64,000 bases of DNA, taken from Cycas panzhihuaensis (lineage: Eukaryota; Cycadophyta). The position numbers were made by a program, and so were the translations under genes. The stretch's first letter is position 1; every line of letters begins with the position of its first letter. Where the stretch lies: positions 159,719,741-159,783,740 of the forward strand of contig CM041465.1 of assembly GCA_023213395.1 (NCBI GenBank), given 5' to 3'. Under the pieces are notes generated by a model, which was given only the letters and a program-made list of their open reading frames with translations, searched no databases and had not been told where the DNA came from. Shown one piece after another: positions 1-9,995 of the stretch.

Positions 1-1743
1 GTTTCTTAGCCTCTCCTTGCCAGCCCTTGGCTGAGGCAAGCCCCTTTCCTCTTCCACTCAGGTATTTGTTGATTTCAGTTATTTCTTTTGTGATATTGAT
101 GCTCTATCCTGCTTGTTTCTTGCTTGTCTTCGTGAGGGTTGCTTTCCTCTTTTTATTGGGCTATTCTACCTCTGACACAGTGCCTCCTACCTACGTTTGT
201 TGCTCAAGGCAGCGGTATTGAGGGTTGGCATAGGCTTTGGGAAGGAGCTGGGTGGATTCCGTACCACCTTCTACTCTCCTCAAGTGGCTTTAAGCCCCCC
301 AAATCCTCCTTCTTACCTCGTGCTGCCCTTGGCACTCAAATGGGGGTTTGTTGGCCCTCTCTTAGCCAGAATCAGCTGTCACACATTGCGCGATCTTTGA
401 TTTGCGGGCTTAGGCTTAGGTCTAGGCAACTTACATAAGTCCCGACTGCTTGTCCTTGTCCAACTCTTCTCCTGGCAGCCCGGTTTGCTCTTCATAGCAT
501 CCCAGTTCGCCGTGGGTCTTCTCTGGCTCCTCTTTGCCTCTTTGTTGCTATTTCTAGCCATCCTCCTTGGCCCTGCCCTCGCTGCCTTGTGGCCTTTGGG
601 GGGAGGTTAGGGTGCTCTTTGTAGGAGGTGGGCCACTCTGAGGCTTACCGGTTGCTTTCCTTTTGCTTGGGTTGCCCTCTTTTACATTCTATCATCGTTG
701 TGTTGATGCTAACATATATGTGTTTAGATTCATATTTGTATTATATAGATATATATTGTTAGGATCTCGTTATTGCATGTTAGTATCCTTTCTCTGGAAA
801 GGGGGAGGCCGTCGTTGCTTGTAGGTGCTTGGAAGCGCAAAAGTTATTTTCTGCTCGTTCCATTGCCGGTAAGTGCTCTTGCGCATGTTATACTTTCATA
901 CTTCTTTAGTTACTAGCGTTTAGCTCCTTTCTTTCCTTGGCATTGTATTTAGTATCTTTCTGGGGAAGGTAAGGAAGCCCCTCATTCCAAATCCGCCACT
1001 ACGCTTCGCATCCGATGCACCGCATGGAGTAGTTTGGTGTCCCTCGGGAGGGCCCTCGTCATGCACACCTCCGGTCCAGGTGCACGCCTCACTCTACCCT
1101 ACCACCTTTTTCTTTTTGAATTCCTTTTTAGTAATTAACTCATTGGAGAACAAAAGGGAAACTTGACTTTACTTTTTGGTTACACTTTATTTGTTTTTAT
1201 TGCATGCATCTTTGCTACCCATAGGAAAGGCTATAGGAACCGCCCCTTTCACCTTTCCTCCTCTCTTTAGCCGTGCAAGCTCCTTGCCTCCCATATTATT
1301 CGTGTGCCCGGTTAGCTTGCTTAGGCATACCTTGACCCGCCTTCTTGGGTTGCCTCTCTTGCTTTCCTTTGGTTCCCCCGCTACGCCGGGTAACCAAAGT
1401 GACCCCGCCTATAGGCCCGCCACTTTCCTATCCTCCATCGTTTCCCGTCGCTCTAGGGAAACTCTTGAAGGTTCCTCTTCTTCCCCTTCTGGCCATCCAA
1501 GGGTGGGAGGATCCTTCCCTTAGGTCAACCCAGGTTAACTCTACGCCTCCTCACCCCTTGTTCGAAGTGGTGGGGGATCACTCTTTGGTAGCCACATTCC
1601 ATTGCAGGTCCCGAACTCGCGCTCCAGCGCACGGGGCACTCTGCGTGGTAATTACTTTTCTCATAGGTCTCTTCCTCGATCATATCATCACCCACTCTCA
1701 CCACACCTATTAGTTAGGTAGCTATCCCGTAGATGCGCGTCCA
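1..1743 (+). repeat. 5' LTR of Tat-A, left part outside window
   Basis: The stretch aligns along its full length with 11764-13505, with few differences that are mainly C/T or G/A changes. The two copies stop matching after the same terminal bases CGTCCA, which marks the LTR end with the usual CA. By comparison with the 3' copy, about 1.25 kb of this LTR lies left of the window. It holds no convincing reading frame. Several sequences look like splice donors or acceptors, for example CAG/GTATTTG near 57-64 and TTGCAG/GTCCC near 1604. Confidence 0.93.
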
Positions 1744-1767
1744 CTGGTGACCATACTGGGAACTGCC
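1744..1767 (+). other. primer-binding site block of Tat-A
   Basis: One base after the LTR end comes TGGTGACCATACTGGGAAC. Nearly the same block follows the LTR end of Tat-B (26071-26090, minus) and Tat-C (61372-61396, minus), while the surrounding leader is less conserved. The position and the leading TGG fit a site paired with a tRNA 3' end. It is not the common tRNA-Met site. I cannot name the tRNA without a search. Confidence 0.8.
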
Positions 1768-1918
1768 AGCAAGGGAGCTAGTTTTCGCTCTCTTCCGTTG
1801 GTTTCGCTACCTTTTTTATGATCTTTCTTCACCTATTTCAATCTCTTCATTGGGCAGCCCCCAACGCGTGTGCCTTTACCACCCTCTCCTTTTCCCTAAC
1901 ATTGTTGGTTGATTTTGC

Positions 1919-4246
1919 ATGCGACGCTTCTCTCATCGTTTGCGCGGTCTACCTCCATTGTTAGAAGACCCCGAGTATCACCCTCTTCCTTTGTCAGATT
2001 CTGATCTAACTATGGAGGGATACTCTTCCGATTGGGCCTACCACACTTCCACCTTAGAAACCCATGCTTTTCCTTCCTCTATTCCTGGGTCCACCCAAGA
2101 GGGTGATGAACCCTTTTACTACCCTAATGACCAACATCTTTCACTCGATGTCCATCCCTCTACCCATCCCGTAGAAGGATCCGCTCCTCTTGAGACTCGC
2201 CACGTAGTCGGTGACTCTTATGAGGAGCATCCCGAGGAACCTACTTTGTTCAAGGTCCTAATTACCTCTTACGAATATGTAGGAACCCCTCCCGTCGACG
2301 TAGTTGAAGCTCTCAACGAGTGTCGCCGCACGGCACACTTGCAACTGTGTCTTGGATGGATTGAGGGTGCCCTCCGTGGAGGAGCCTCTTCCTCTTCCGC
2401 TCCTCCCCCGCACGCCTCATCCTCATCTACTCTTCCTTTGACAACAAATCCCTTTGTGCCTATGCACGTGCCCCGCTCCTTTCCTATTCCCACAGTGGGG
2501 GCACGTGTCGCACCTTCCATTTCTCATCGAGGTCCTAGTGTTTCAGGATCTCCCCGTGGTGTGTCTTTCCCTCAATTGAAGGTTAGCATACCCATCCCTA
2601 ACTAAACCAATGTGCCATCCCCTAATGTGGCACATACCGTTCCTAGTAGGCCTGTCGGTCCTACTAGCCTTTCGACTACTAGCCATGTGGGACCCGCTCC
2701 CACACACTCTCAAAACCAACACATTGGCGCTTCTTTCTACGTTCCCCCAGGGTATACTTCTCAACCTTGGGGGCAGGGTAGAGGAAGCCGTCTCCCAGTT
2801 TATGGGGTGGATCCGCTACACCTATATGGGGTCACTCCACCTACGGGTGGCCCATATGGGCAAAACCCGGTTCCACATCCGTCTTTTCCGTCATCCAATG
2901 CAATCCCATTTGTTGTGCCTTCGCAAGGGAACCCGACTCCCTTCCAAGGCACCTACTCCCATGCCTCTTCTCAGCAAGGGGCGTTTCCTCAAGGAGGGAT
3001 GGGTGTTCCACCCCCATCCACTCCTTGTGCATTACCTACTACGATATTCGTTGACCCTACGGTCCAGGCAAGGGCACGCCCCTTCATGGACTTTAGGTCA
3101 ACACCTCTATCCATCGAGGTGGTAAGAACCAATCTGCCGCCTCATCCCCCTGAAGTTCCTGGATTTAACGGAACTTCGTCGTAAGACCTGACGGAGCATG
3201 TGCGTAGTTTTTCTATGGCATGTATCGATTACTAGGCTTATGACCACATTTTAATGAAATTATTCCCGCGATCCTTGTAGGGCGACGCCCTCAAGTGGTT
3301 CTACCGTATCCCTACCCATTCTATCCATTCATTCCAGCAATTGGTGGATGAGTTCATCAACTATTTTGATGTAGCCCGTCCATTCGAGAGCGGAATGAAA
3401 TCGCTTCTTTCACTGAAACAAGGTCACGATGAAATGAACTGTGACTTTGTGCGGTGATTCCACGACTTGCTTCACTCCACTAAGACAACATTACCCGAGG
3501 AGTTGAAGCGAGGCCTTTTCGTCAATGCACTTCGTCTTGAAGTACATGTGGAAGTCCTCAAGATGGGGGCGACCACATGTGACTCTGCGATCGCCAAGTG
3601 TTTAGCGTTGGAGGCTATTGAGATCTAAGCTAGTCTCAAGAAACCTCTTAAGCCCTCACAGCACCGTGAGGCACCACCCCCAACCAAGGATACCAAACCC
3701 TCACAACCTACCCGGTCTTCCTCTCATCTGACTGAGAGGACTTTAGACCCTCTCACATCAGCCATACGTTCGTTCGAGCGTATGATGAAGGAACTTAAGC
3801 TTCAAGCTCCTTCATCCCCTACATCCAATAAACAAGTTCAACAAACAATCCAAGCTCCTCTCCCTAGGAATGGAAACACCCAATCCTCTCAAGAGAGAAG
3901 GTCAGACCCTCCACTTGAGAAGAAGTAGTGCTCTATTTATGGGGAGTGCTTTCATGATGATTCGCGTTGTAGGGCCCAGCATCCTAAGGATGCCCCTCGA
4001 CGCGACTCTTCCTCTAAACGGACCTCAAGGCCTAATTTGGACCAACCAGTTCACAAGGATCTATTGCCTAAATATGGGGAACGTGATCGCAACACTTAAA
4101 CCAAGAGCAACTAAAACTGAGGAAGATCACCTGATCCCCGTCCTTCCCACGACAAAGGGAAGGGCACCCGAAATTCATCTTCCTCCTCTCATTCTCCTAG
4201 CCGTCGCATCACGTCACCTTCGCGACCCCGGAACAAGGGGAAGAAG
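1919..4246 (+). pseudogene. gag: gag of Tat-A, broken by nonsense mutations
   Basis: One reading frame runs through the region. A proline- and serine-rich N-terminal part comes first, then the retrotransposon gag domain at about 3090-3640 (motifs MACIDY, YDHIL, ALKWFYRIP, FHDLLHST), then a knuckle at about 3930-3970 of the CX2HX4HX4C type whose first His is now Tyr. In-frame stops lie near 2603, 3182, 3233, 3278, 3455, 3626 and 3926. Comparison with Tat-B shows Gln, Trp or Arg codons at several of these positions, so most stops arise from C-to-T or G-to-A changes. No frameshift was needed to read it. The ATG at 1919 lies about 175 bases after the LTR, and Tat-B shows the same MRRFS-like region. 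Confidence 0.85.
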
Positions 4247-5580
4247 GTGATCCAGTTGCTTGAAGCAACTCCTACTCACGCCCTTACACGATCTCAAGTC
4301 GCTAAGGAAGCAGCGGGAGCTTCTTGTTCTTCGACTCCTTCCGACCCTCTTCCAGAGAACCTTCCTCCAGAAATACCTCTCTTTCCCAAGGCTATTCCTG
4401 TATGCCCAGGTCGTTACTATTTCCGAAGGGCACTTACCCAACCTACCACGAAGGGTAAGCCCTTATCCATCGTGGATGAGCTTCATACTATCGCCGCAGG
4501 AATGTCCTTGATGGACGTTCTGAGGAGTTGTCCCGAGCAGCGGGCCCTCCTCCTCGAAGCTTTAGGATCGAGTGATGCGCTTGTCCACGCTTTGGGTGTT
4601 ACCCAAGGTTGTGGATCTGTTATCTCATTTGATCCTAAGGATCTTCCTCCCGCTAGTGAAAGGGAACATCAGTGGAACTTCCCATTCACTATCACTATCG
4701 ATACACCTGATTGTACCCTTCGAAGAACTGTTGTAGACAACGGTTCTTCTGTCAATGCCATGCCCTTGCGTGTCATGCAAGAGCTTGGTATCTCTGCCTT
4801 GGAACCCGTTCCATGGTGATGCCAAGGTTATGACGGTAGCGAGAAGACTCCTTTGGGATCTGTCACGATTCTGCTCACCCTTGAGGGAAAGACCGTTCTT
4901 GCCGATGTTGTGGTCCTCGACGTTGACGTGGATTACAACCTCATTTTAGGTCGTCCATGGCTTGACCAAATGGGAGCCGTGTGCTCGACTCTTTAGGGAC
5001 AACTTAAATTTATCCATGACGGACAGATGAGAGTGATTCCCCGCGAACACCCATTTACCAAACAAACTCGTTCTACCAGTTCGGCAAACCCAGGTTCTTC
5101 CACGCATGCCTTAGCTTGCTCTATTGGTATACCTAACCCATCCGAAGAAGATCCCACATCTTTTTCCCCTAGTCTCACGCGGTTCGCCCCTATTGGCGTT
5201 GGGAGCTACGGGTACCTTGCTTCGTTTAGTGATAACGAGTCACACGACGAAGACGAGGATTGCCTTCACCCCGTCTCTTTCCTCTGCGCCAATAGGTCGC
5301 ATCTGTCTCATTCTAGATCCCTGTCTGGAATTTCTCTCGTTGGTGAGGCTAGCTATTCATGCGTGTCCCACGTCATCGCTCGTGTTGACTCACCCATTGT
5401 TAGTTCTTCTTCTTCATTACTCCCCGTAGGTAATGACTTTGAAGAATTACCTTTCGCTCCTTCTGAGGAGCCCCTTCTTGGCTTTCCTTCAGAATCCTGT
5501 GAGGAAGTTGAGCAACCCGATGACCATCACGGTCCCATTGCTTTTACTCCCCTAGTGCTTCCTCTACTCCAAGTAAGGTC
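4247..5580 (+). pseudogene. pol: Tat-A protease domain and acidic linker
   Basis: The frame continues from gag without a shift, so gag and pol were one polyprotein frame here. At about 4733-4770 there is VVDNGSSVNAMPL, the retroviral-type aspartic protease active site in the DNGS form typical of this lineage, followed by VDYNLILGRPWL. An in-frame TGA near 4817 replaces an Arg codon present in Tat-B, and a TAG near 4994 replaces Trp. A Ser- and acidic-rich linker follows (RFAPIGVGSYGYLASFSD), also found in Tat-B and Tat-C. A one-base-type frameshift near 5560 moves the frame to the one used downstream. Confidence 0.85.
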
Positions 5581-6090
5581 ATCCATGGGGTGGATTACTT
5601 CGAGGATGACGAAGCCCTGCTTGAGCATCTGGCGAGTTTTGCGCCTAACTTACCTTCTGGTCACAACAGGCTTGGTCACCAAAAGATCCTCGCGATCGGA
5701 TCCACGCTTGCCGATCCGATCCCGTCTCCTGTTCCTCCTCCTCCTGTTGATCTTGCCCCTATCCACTTCGAGGAGGGCAATGCCATGTGCATGGGGGCAA
5801 CCTAAGATATAGTCTTGGCCCAAGGCAAGGTCATTAAGGTTGGGTTGGAATGTTCCCCTGATGAGGTAAGGGAGTACTCCCTTTTGTTCCAAGAGTTCCG
5901 AGACGTGTTTGCGTGGGATTATGCTGACATGAAGGGAATCGACCCCTCCATTGTCACTCATAACCTCACCACCATTCCTGGCGCCCGCCATGTGCGCTAG
6001 AAGTAGCGTCCCTTTCACCCGAAGCTCTCAGCCACTGTTAAGATGGAGGTTGAGAAGCTCCTGGACGCTGGGCTTATTACTTCCATTGAC
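5581..6090 (+). pseudogene. pol: Tat-A reverse transcriptase, N-terminal fragment only
   Basis: This contains HGVDYFEDDEALLEHL and then FRDVFAWDYADMKGIDPSIV, the region just before the RT fingers in Tat elements, ending in VEKLLDAGLITSID. Stops lie near 5803, 5998 and 6004. The RT palm with its catalytic Asp pair, the gypsy RNase H and the integrase core are all missing. Tat-B reads on at the matching place into the RT fingers (about 18660, minus). Confidence 0.85.
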
Positions 6091-6091
6091 C
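6085..6091. other. internal deletion junction in Tat-A pol
   Basis: The RT fragment ends in LLDAGLITSID and the integrase tail begins RLTKFEPRWVGPF with no spacer and in the same frame. In Tat-B the two points are about 2.4 kb apart (about 18660 and 16300 on the minus strand). Comparison of the two flanks suggests that bases TGAC are shared at the breakpoint, as expected for a microhomology-type deletion or a template switch during reverse transcription. Confidence 0.75.
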
Positions 6092-6332
6092 GCTTGACCA
6101 AATTTGAACCCCGATGGGTTGGTCCTTTCGTCATTATCAAATCCCTCGATAATGGTGCCTACAGGATAGCCACCCAGAAGGGCTCGAATTTGAGAAAGCT
6201 GTTAATGGGAAATTCCTTAAGAAGTTTTATGCATGATCTTTCAGCGATCTCTTCGCCCTGCTCCGGAATGAGCCTAAACTACCATCTTAGGTTGTCCCTA
6301 TTCTTCCCAACCACGGGTAAAATTGCAATTTA
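6091..6332 (+). pseudogene. pol: Tat-A integrase, C-terminal remnant
   Basis: The segment encodes KFEPRWVGPFVI followed by a short basic tail. This is the conserved GPF-type C-terminal motif of plant Ty3/gypsy integrases, matched in Tat-B at about 16220-16310 (minus). No DDE core or zinc-binding HHCC region remains. It is joined in frame to the RT fragment before it, so the remnant frame reads from 6043 to the stop at 6333. Confidence 0.8.
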
Positions 6333-6834
6333 AGATGGGTCCTTCTTCTTCTTTCTAGTTCCTTTCGCAGAACCAGTGTTCCCGTACCCTCTCGGGAACT
6401 TTTGTTGCCTTGCTTGGGCATCCCCCAATCAGGAAGACGCTTGGGAGCATCGTCACTCCTCTTTCCTGTCTGTCGTTTCCTTCGCATATCCCGCTATGCT
6501 CTTCCATAGACGTGTATGCCACTCTATCCTCTAACCTCACACCTCTCTGTCGTATCCACTCATGACATGTGTGTGTGTGCTCATGTTAGACATATAGCCA
6601 TACATGGAAGGAAACGTGTACACCATACAACAAAATATTCATAACATAAAATATCTACAGCATAACATTTACAACCATACAAAATAAACATACATGTCAT
6701 CCACACATGATACATCATACACAGCATCTCATATCCAAACGGGGTTCCAATTACCCCGTATATATATATATACATCCAAACATCATGTCACATCATACAT
6801 CTAGGAAGTCAGTGTCCTTGCAGGGGGGGTACAA
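6333..6834. other. interval between convergent pol and PMD gene
   Basis: No coding region was recognised. It contains a short TA run near 6764-6776 and an AATAAA on the plus strand near 6680. The plus-strand pol and the minus-strand PMD gene converge here, so it probably carries the 3' ends of both. Tat-B has a matching TA-containing interval near 14720-14750 and a similar 3' region after its PMD gene. Confidence 0.5.
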
Positions 6835-8806
6835 TCATATGGTCATATATATGACCCCCTGGAGGCCCGTGCTTTCCCCTGTCAAAACCATATGTACATA
6901 TCCTACTCTAGTGCTGCCCCGCTCCTGGGGTACCATCTCCTGGTCTCTGTGATCCCTCTCCTGGGGACCACATGCCTCCGAGGCTCCTCCTGGGCCTCTG
7001 CGAGCTGCTCGCCTTGCTCTCCTCATCCCACGGTCATCTTGGGGTCATCGCCGCCGTGTGGGTGTGCGTCCTGCTCTGGCTCGACCTCGATACCATCTGC
7101 ACCACCAGCTGATCGTATCGGGCCTAGATACGATCCCTCTCTCCTCGAAGTGCTTCCTCTATCACCCTGAGATGCTTTGTGATCACTGCTAGCTTGGTTC
7201 TGCTCTCAGCATCTCCGCCTGCTCCACCCTGTGCCTCTAGAGCCTCCACCCGTCCGCGTAGCTCATCCCTCTCATGTCTCGCATCATCCCTCTCTTACTG
7301 TAGTCATCCCCGGGATGCCACGTGCTCTTGGGACTCTGTAGCCCATATGTCTCTCGCCCTCACCAACAGGGCGAATGCCTCTGTGTGGGCACCTGCCGCT
7401 CTAGGCTCATCTTCTGCCTGGATGCGCGGTTGCCCCTCTACATACACCTAAGGGAATATCTCCCTCACCACAGCCTCTTTCAATATCTGGATCTCTGCTG
7501 TACCTGCCAATGCAACATGCCATATGTTAGTTTACATCTCACCATATACCATGATCAAACCAAACCAAACATCTATCTGGATGCCAAACGACTCAGGAAA
7601 ATGTTAGGTCTCACCTGCTGCGGCCACCGGCTCCTCGGGTCACGCAGCATCCTCTCCTCCTGACTCTCCGCCAGCCGCGGGTGCCTTGTCCTCTGGCACC
7701 TCCTCTACCTGGGCCTCCCTCCTTGCAGGGGCGGGCTCAGCTCTCGTCCCTCTAGATCCCATCACTATCCGCAGCCTGCGGGCCCTGGTCACGGGTCCCC
7801 TGCTCTCGTCCTGTGCTCCTGACATGCCTGCCTCTCCTCCGGCAGCCCCGGATGGACTCTTTATACCTCCTGTTGTCCCTGAGGGACTTGCCTCCCTCGT
7901 AGGTCGTGACGGGCTGGCCCCATCATCTCCGCCATCATCGCCTGCGGGCATTCCTGCTCCACCCGCCTCTTCATCACTATCCCACCTCACTATCCTATAA
8001 GGCTCCGCTACGTAGTCTGGTAGGGTGAGGAGGTCTAGTGACGTAGCCTCCACTGATTGTCAGATATGGGCTCTGTCCTCTGTCCCTCTCAGTCAGGTCT
8101 GCCACTTGTGGACCATCAGGGCCCAGTTTGTGATGGGGTGTGGTCCCCCCGCTGGTGCCACCGCCATGAAATGATCAAAGAACCAGCACTGTAATAGTGT
8201 GTTGTACGACAACCTGCCTCTGCCGGTCATCCTGATAGTGTCTAGTTAGGTGACGAGGTTCGCCGCTATCAGGGTCGCCCAGTCCATTCTCTCACCGGCT
8301 TCACAGTGGCGAACTGCATCTAACCACCCACCTGGTACCTCCCTATAGTTATGCTTCCCAGAAATCTGGAATAGAACGCACAGTATAACCAATTTCCTCA
8401 CCCGAGGAATCCCTAACATCAGTATAGTCTCGAGGGGGGCTCCCCTCCGCTCCCATCTGTCAGCTCCTGTGAAGAACATGGCTGCCTCCCTATACGCCGC
8501 CTCAGTGCTAGGCAGCATCCCCAGTCTCACTGGCCTCCCTGTCACGGGAACTCTGTGTATCCGCCGGATATCTCTCGGCGTGACCGTCACATCACCTACC
8601 TGTGGTAGGTGGAACACATGTCTCCTCCTATCCCAATGGGATACTATGTCGACCAACAACCTCTGATCTGATGCATACTGAGGTATCTTGAGGACCTTGT
8701 ATAGGCCGCACCTCTATAGGATCTCCCTGTCCTCCTGTGATGCCATCTCCATATAGATCAACATGGCCATACCTACGTTCTCGCGGTTATCTACCGCGAT
8801 AACAGC
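6835..8806 (-). pseudogene. antisense plant-mobile-domain-like gene of Tat-A
   Basis: Read on the minus strand, opposite to gag-pol. Exon sequence from 8806 encodes RCGLYKVLKIP, LLVDIVSHWDRRRHVFHLP and DVTVTPRDIRRI (8659 downwards), which is the layout of the plant mobile domain family (an aminotransferase-like fold found in MAIN/MAIL proteins and in several plant transposons). A region beginning MEATSLDLLTLPDYV (8053) and a Gly/Ser/Pro-rich stretch follow. After an intron, a second exon gives a charged, probably coiled-coil C-terminus (RDDARHERDELRGRVEAL). A few stops are present, for example near 7640. The same gene occurs in Tat-B and Tat-C, so it belongs to the element and not to the host locus. 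The protein's function is unknown. Confidence 0.82.
7504..7614 (-). other. intron in antisense PMD gene of Tat-A
   Basis: The minus strand reads CAGCAG/GTGAG at the 5' side and TTGGCAG/GTAC at the 3' side, with ACTAAC about 25 bases before the acceptor as a branch-site candidate. Removing it joins phase-1 codons and gives a protein that aligns with Tat-B across its own intron (14651-14776), same position and same phase. It is 111 bases long. Confidence 0.75.
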
Positions 8807-9470
8807 CTGTTCACAACAAAAAATAACTCAAGTCAGCTTTGCGTTAGTTACTATCACCCCTCACTCTCTCAAAACTCTCTCTGCCTAATATTTGGGGCTC
8901 TTTTGGCCCTTGTATCTGTTTTCTCCTTTTCTGCCTTCGTACCGTGCCAAACTTAGCGGTACCGCTAAGTTTAGCATGGGTCACGTGGCGATCGGGTCCC
9001 GCGGTAATGATCGCGGCACTGCGATCATTACCGCGGTACGAACGGTGATCCCCCAAAAGGGGGGATTTCTGCCCCAAAAATATTTTTTTTTTTTTTCTCT
9101 GGTGGACCCCGTGGGGCCCACCGGGACCAGGGCTCCCTAATGCCTAGATCCCTGCCTCTCTCTGGGTTCGATTCAGACTCCGGGAGGCCTCTGGTTTCCC
9201 ATAAGGGGCACTAAAATCACACAAAAATCGCAAAAAAGTAATTAATTTTGAACTTCGAGATGGGTTGGGTTTAGTGATATCCACTCACTGGATCCGGTCT
9301 CGCTATTGCCATGTCGTTCTATCGGTCGCGCTGGCTCTCTCCGCTCTCCGATCCGACGGTCTAATCTCTCTCTGCATGCCTCCAAAGTTGGGCGGCACTC
9401 CGCTGTGTAAGGGAATGGCTATGGTTTCGTATAAGAGCTGGTGAAAATGAATCCATTTTCCCGTTAATTT
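8807..9470 (-). promoter_or_regulatory. upstream leader region of antisense PMD gene
   Basis: The region lies between a TATA candidate and the first recognised PMD exon. At its inner end the minus strand reads TTTTTTGTTGTGAACAG/GCT, a good splice acceptor with TAACTAAC upstream, so a leader intron is possible; I could not place its donor. It contains the palindrome cluster described separately, a G-box CACGTGGC near 8982 and a T-tract near 9080. Short reading frames here (for example 9303-9578) have no recognisable relatives in the window. Confidence 0.4.
8941..9066. repeat. cluster of three perfect inverted repeats
   Basis: First, 8949-8972 is a 24-base perfect palindrome centred on GGTACC. 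Second, 8999-9014 and 9021-9036 are 16-base perfect inverted arms with a 6-base spacer (GGCACT). Third, near 9047-9066, runs of C and G form a short stem around AAAA. A G-box CACGTG lies between the first two. The cluster sits just upstream of the antisense PMD gene. Confidence 0.9.
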
Positions 9471-9481
9471 TCTTATATAGG
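9471..9481 (-). promoter_or_regulatory. TATA-box candidate for the antisense gene
   Basis: The minus strand reads CTATATAAGA after a GC-rich stretch. This is a strong match to a plant TATA box. It points towards the PMD gene, with the start site expected about 30 bases downstream. No expression data are available here. Confidence 0.45.
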
Positions 9482-9482
9482 C

Positions 9483-9995
9483 GGGGGCCCCGACAGGCAC
9501 TTCCTCCGTTTTTGGCCTCGCAACAGCCGTTGGGGCCATCTCGTCCCCCTGTTTGCCTTTGCCTTCTAGCCCTGTCACCCATTGTGCTCTATTGATGCCC
9601 TTTCTGCCTTCCCTTGCAAGAGCATTTATGGTGCCTCATTATCGCACTTTCGTCAGGGTCCTTCTGTATCGTTTTACGTGCTACTCTCATGCGTGCCCGA
9701 GTTTATACTCGTTTGGCTCGTTTTGTTGCCCCGGACTCGTTTCCGCAACCCTTTCTCGTTCTTGGGATCCCTAAAGGGAATGCTCCCCCGCCTGGGGGCA
9801 TGTCTCGCTTTCTAAAGCGACCTTTTTTGCGCCCCAGGAGACTTTCTCCTGGCCACTCTCTACCGGTGATCGAATTGCTTGCTCTGGCCCTGGGTAACCT
9901 CGTTGCTAGGTCCTCCTACCCTTCATGGCCACTTTTTGCTTGCCTTTCGAGTGTTGCTTTCGTTATCTATTGACTGCCTAGATTTTGTGTCACCT
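9483..9995. other. spacer before the RNase H frame of Tat-A
   Basis: No coding region was recognised. It contains small inverted repeats (GCTCCCCCGCCTGGGGGC near 9780; CAGGAGACTTTCTCCTG near 9835). It ends with TATTGACTGCCTAG just before the RNase H frame, which could be a splice acceptor used to express that frame. Confidence 0.35.

Noticed and set aside
1919-3184. Two separate gag proteins in Tat-A
   Set aside because: Both frames are in the same phase and are separated only by a TAA that is one transition from a Gln codon, so they are one gag.
3870-4250. A 126-codon frame within Tat-A gag
   Set aside because: It is out of frame with the zinc-knuckle and protease frame that continues from gag, and has no domain of its own.
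9553-9973. Several overlapping plus frames before the RNase H
   Set aside because: None has a recognisable motif; they are open because of GC-rich composition.
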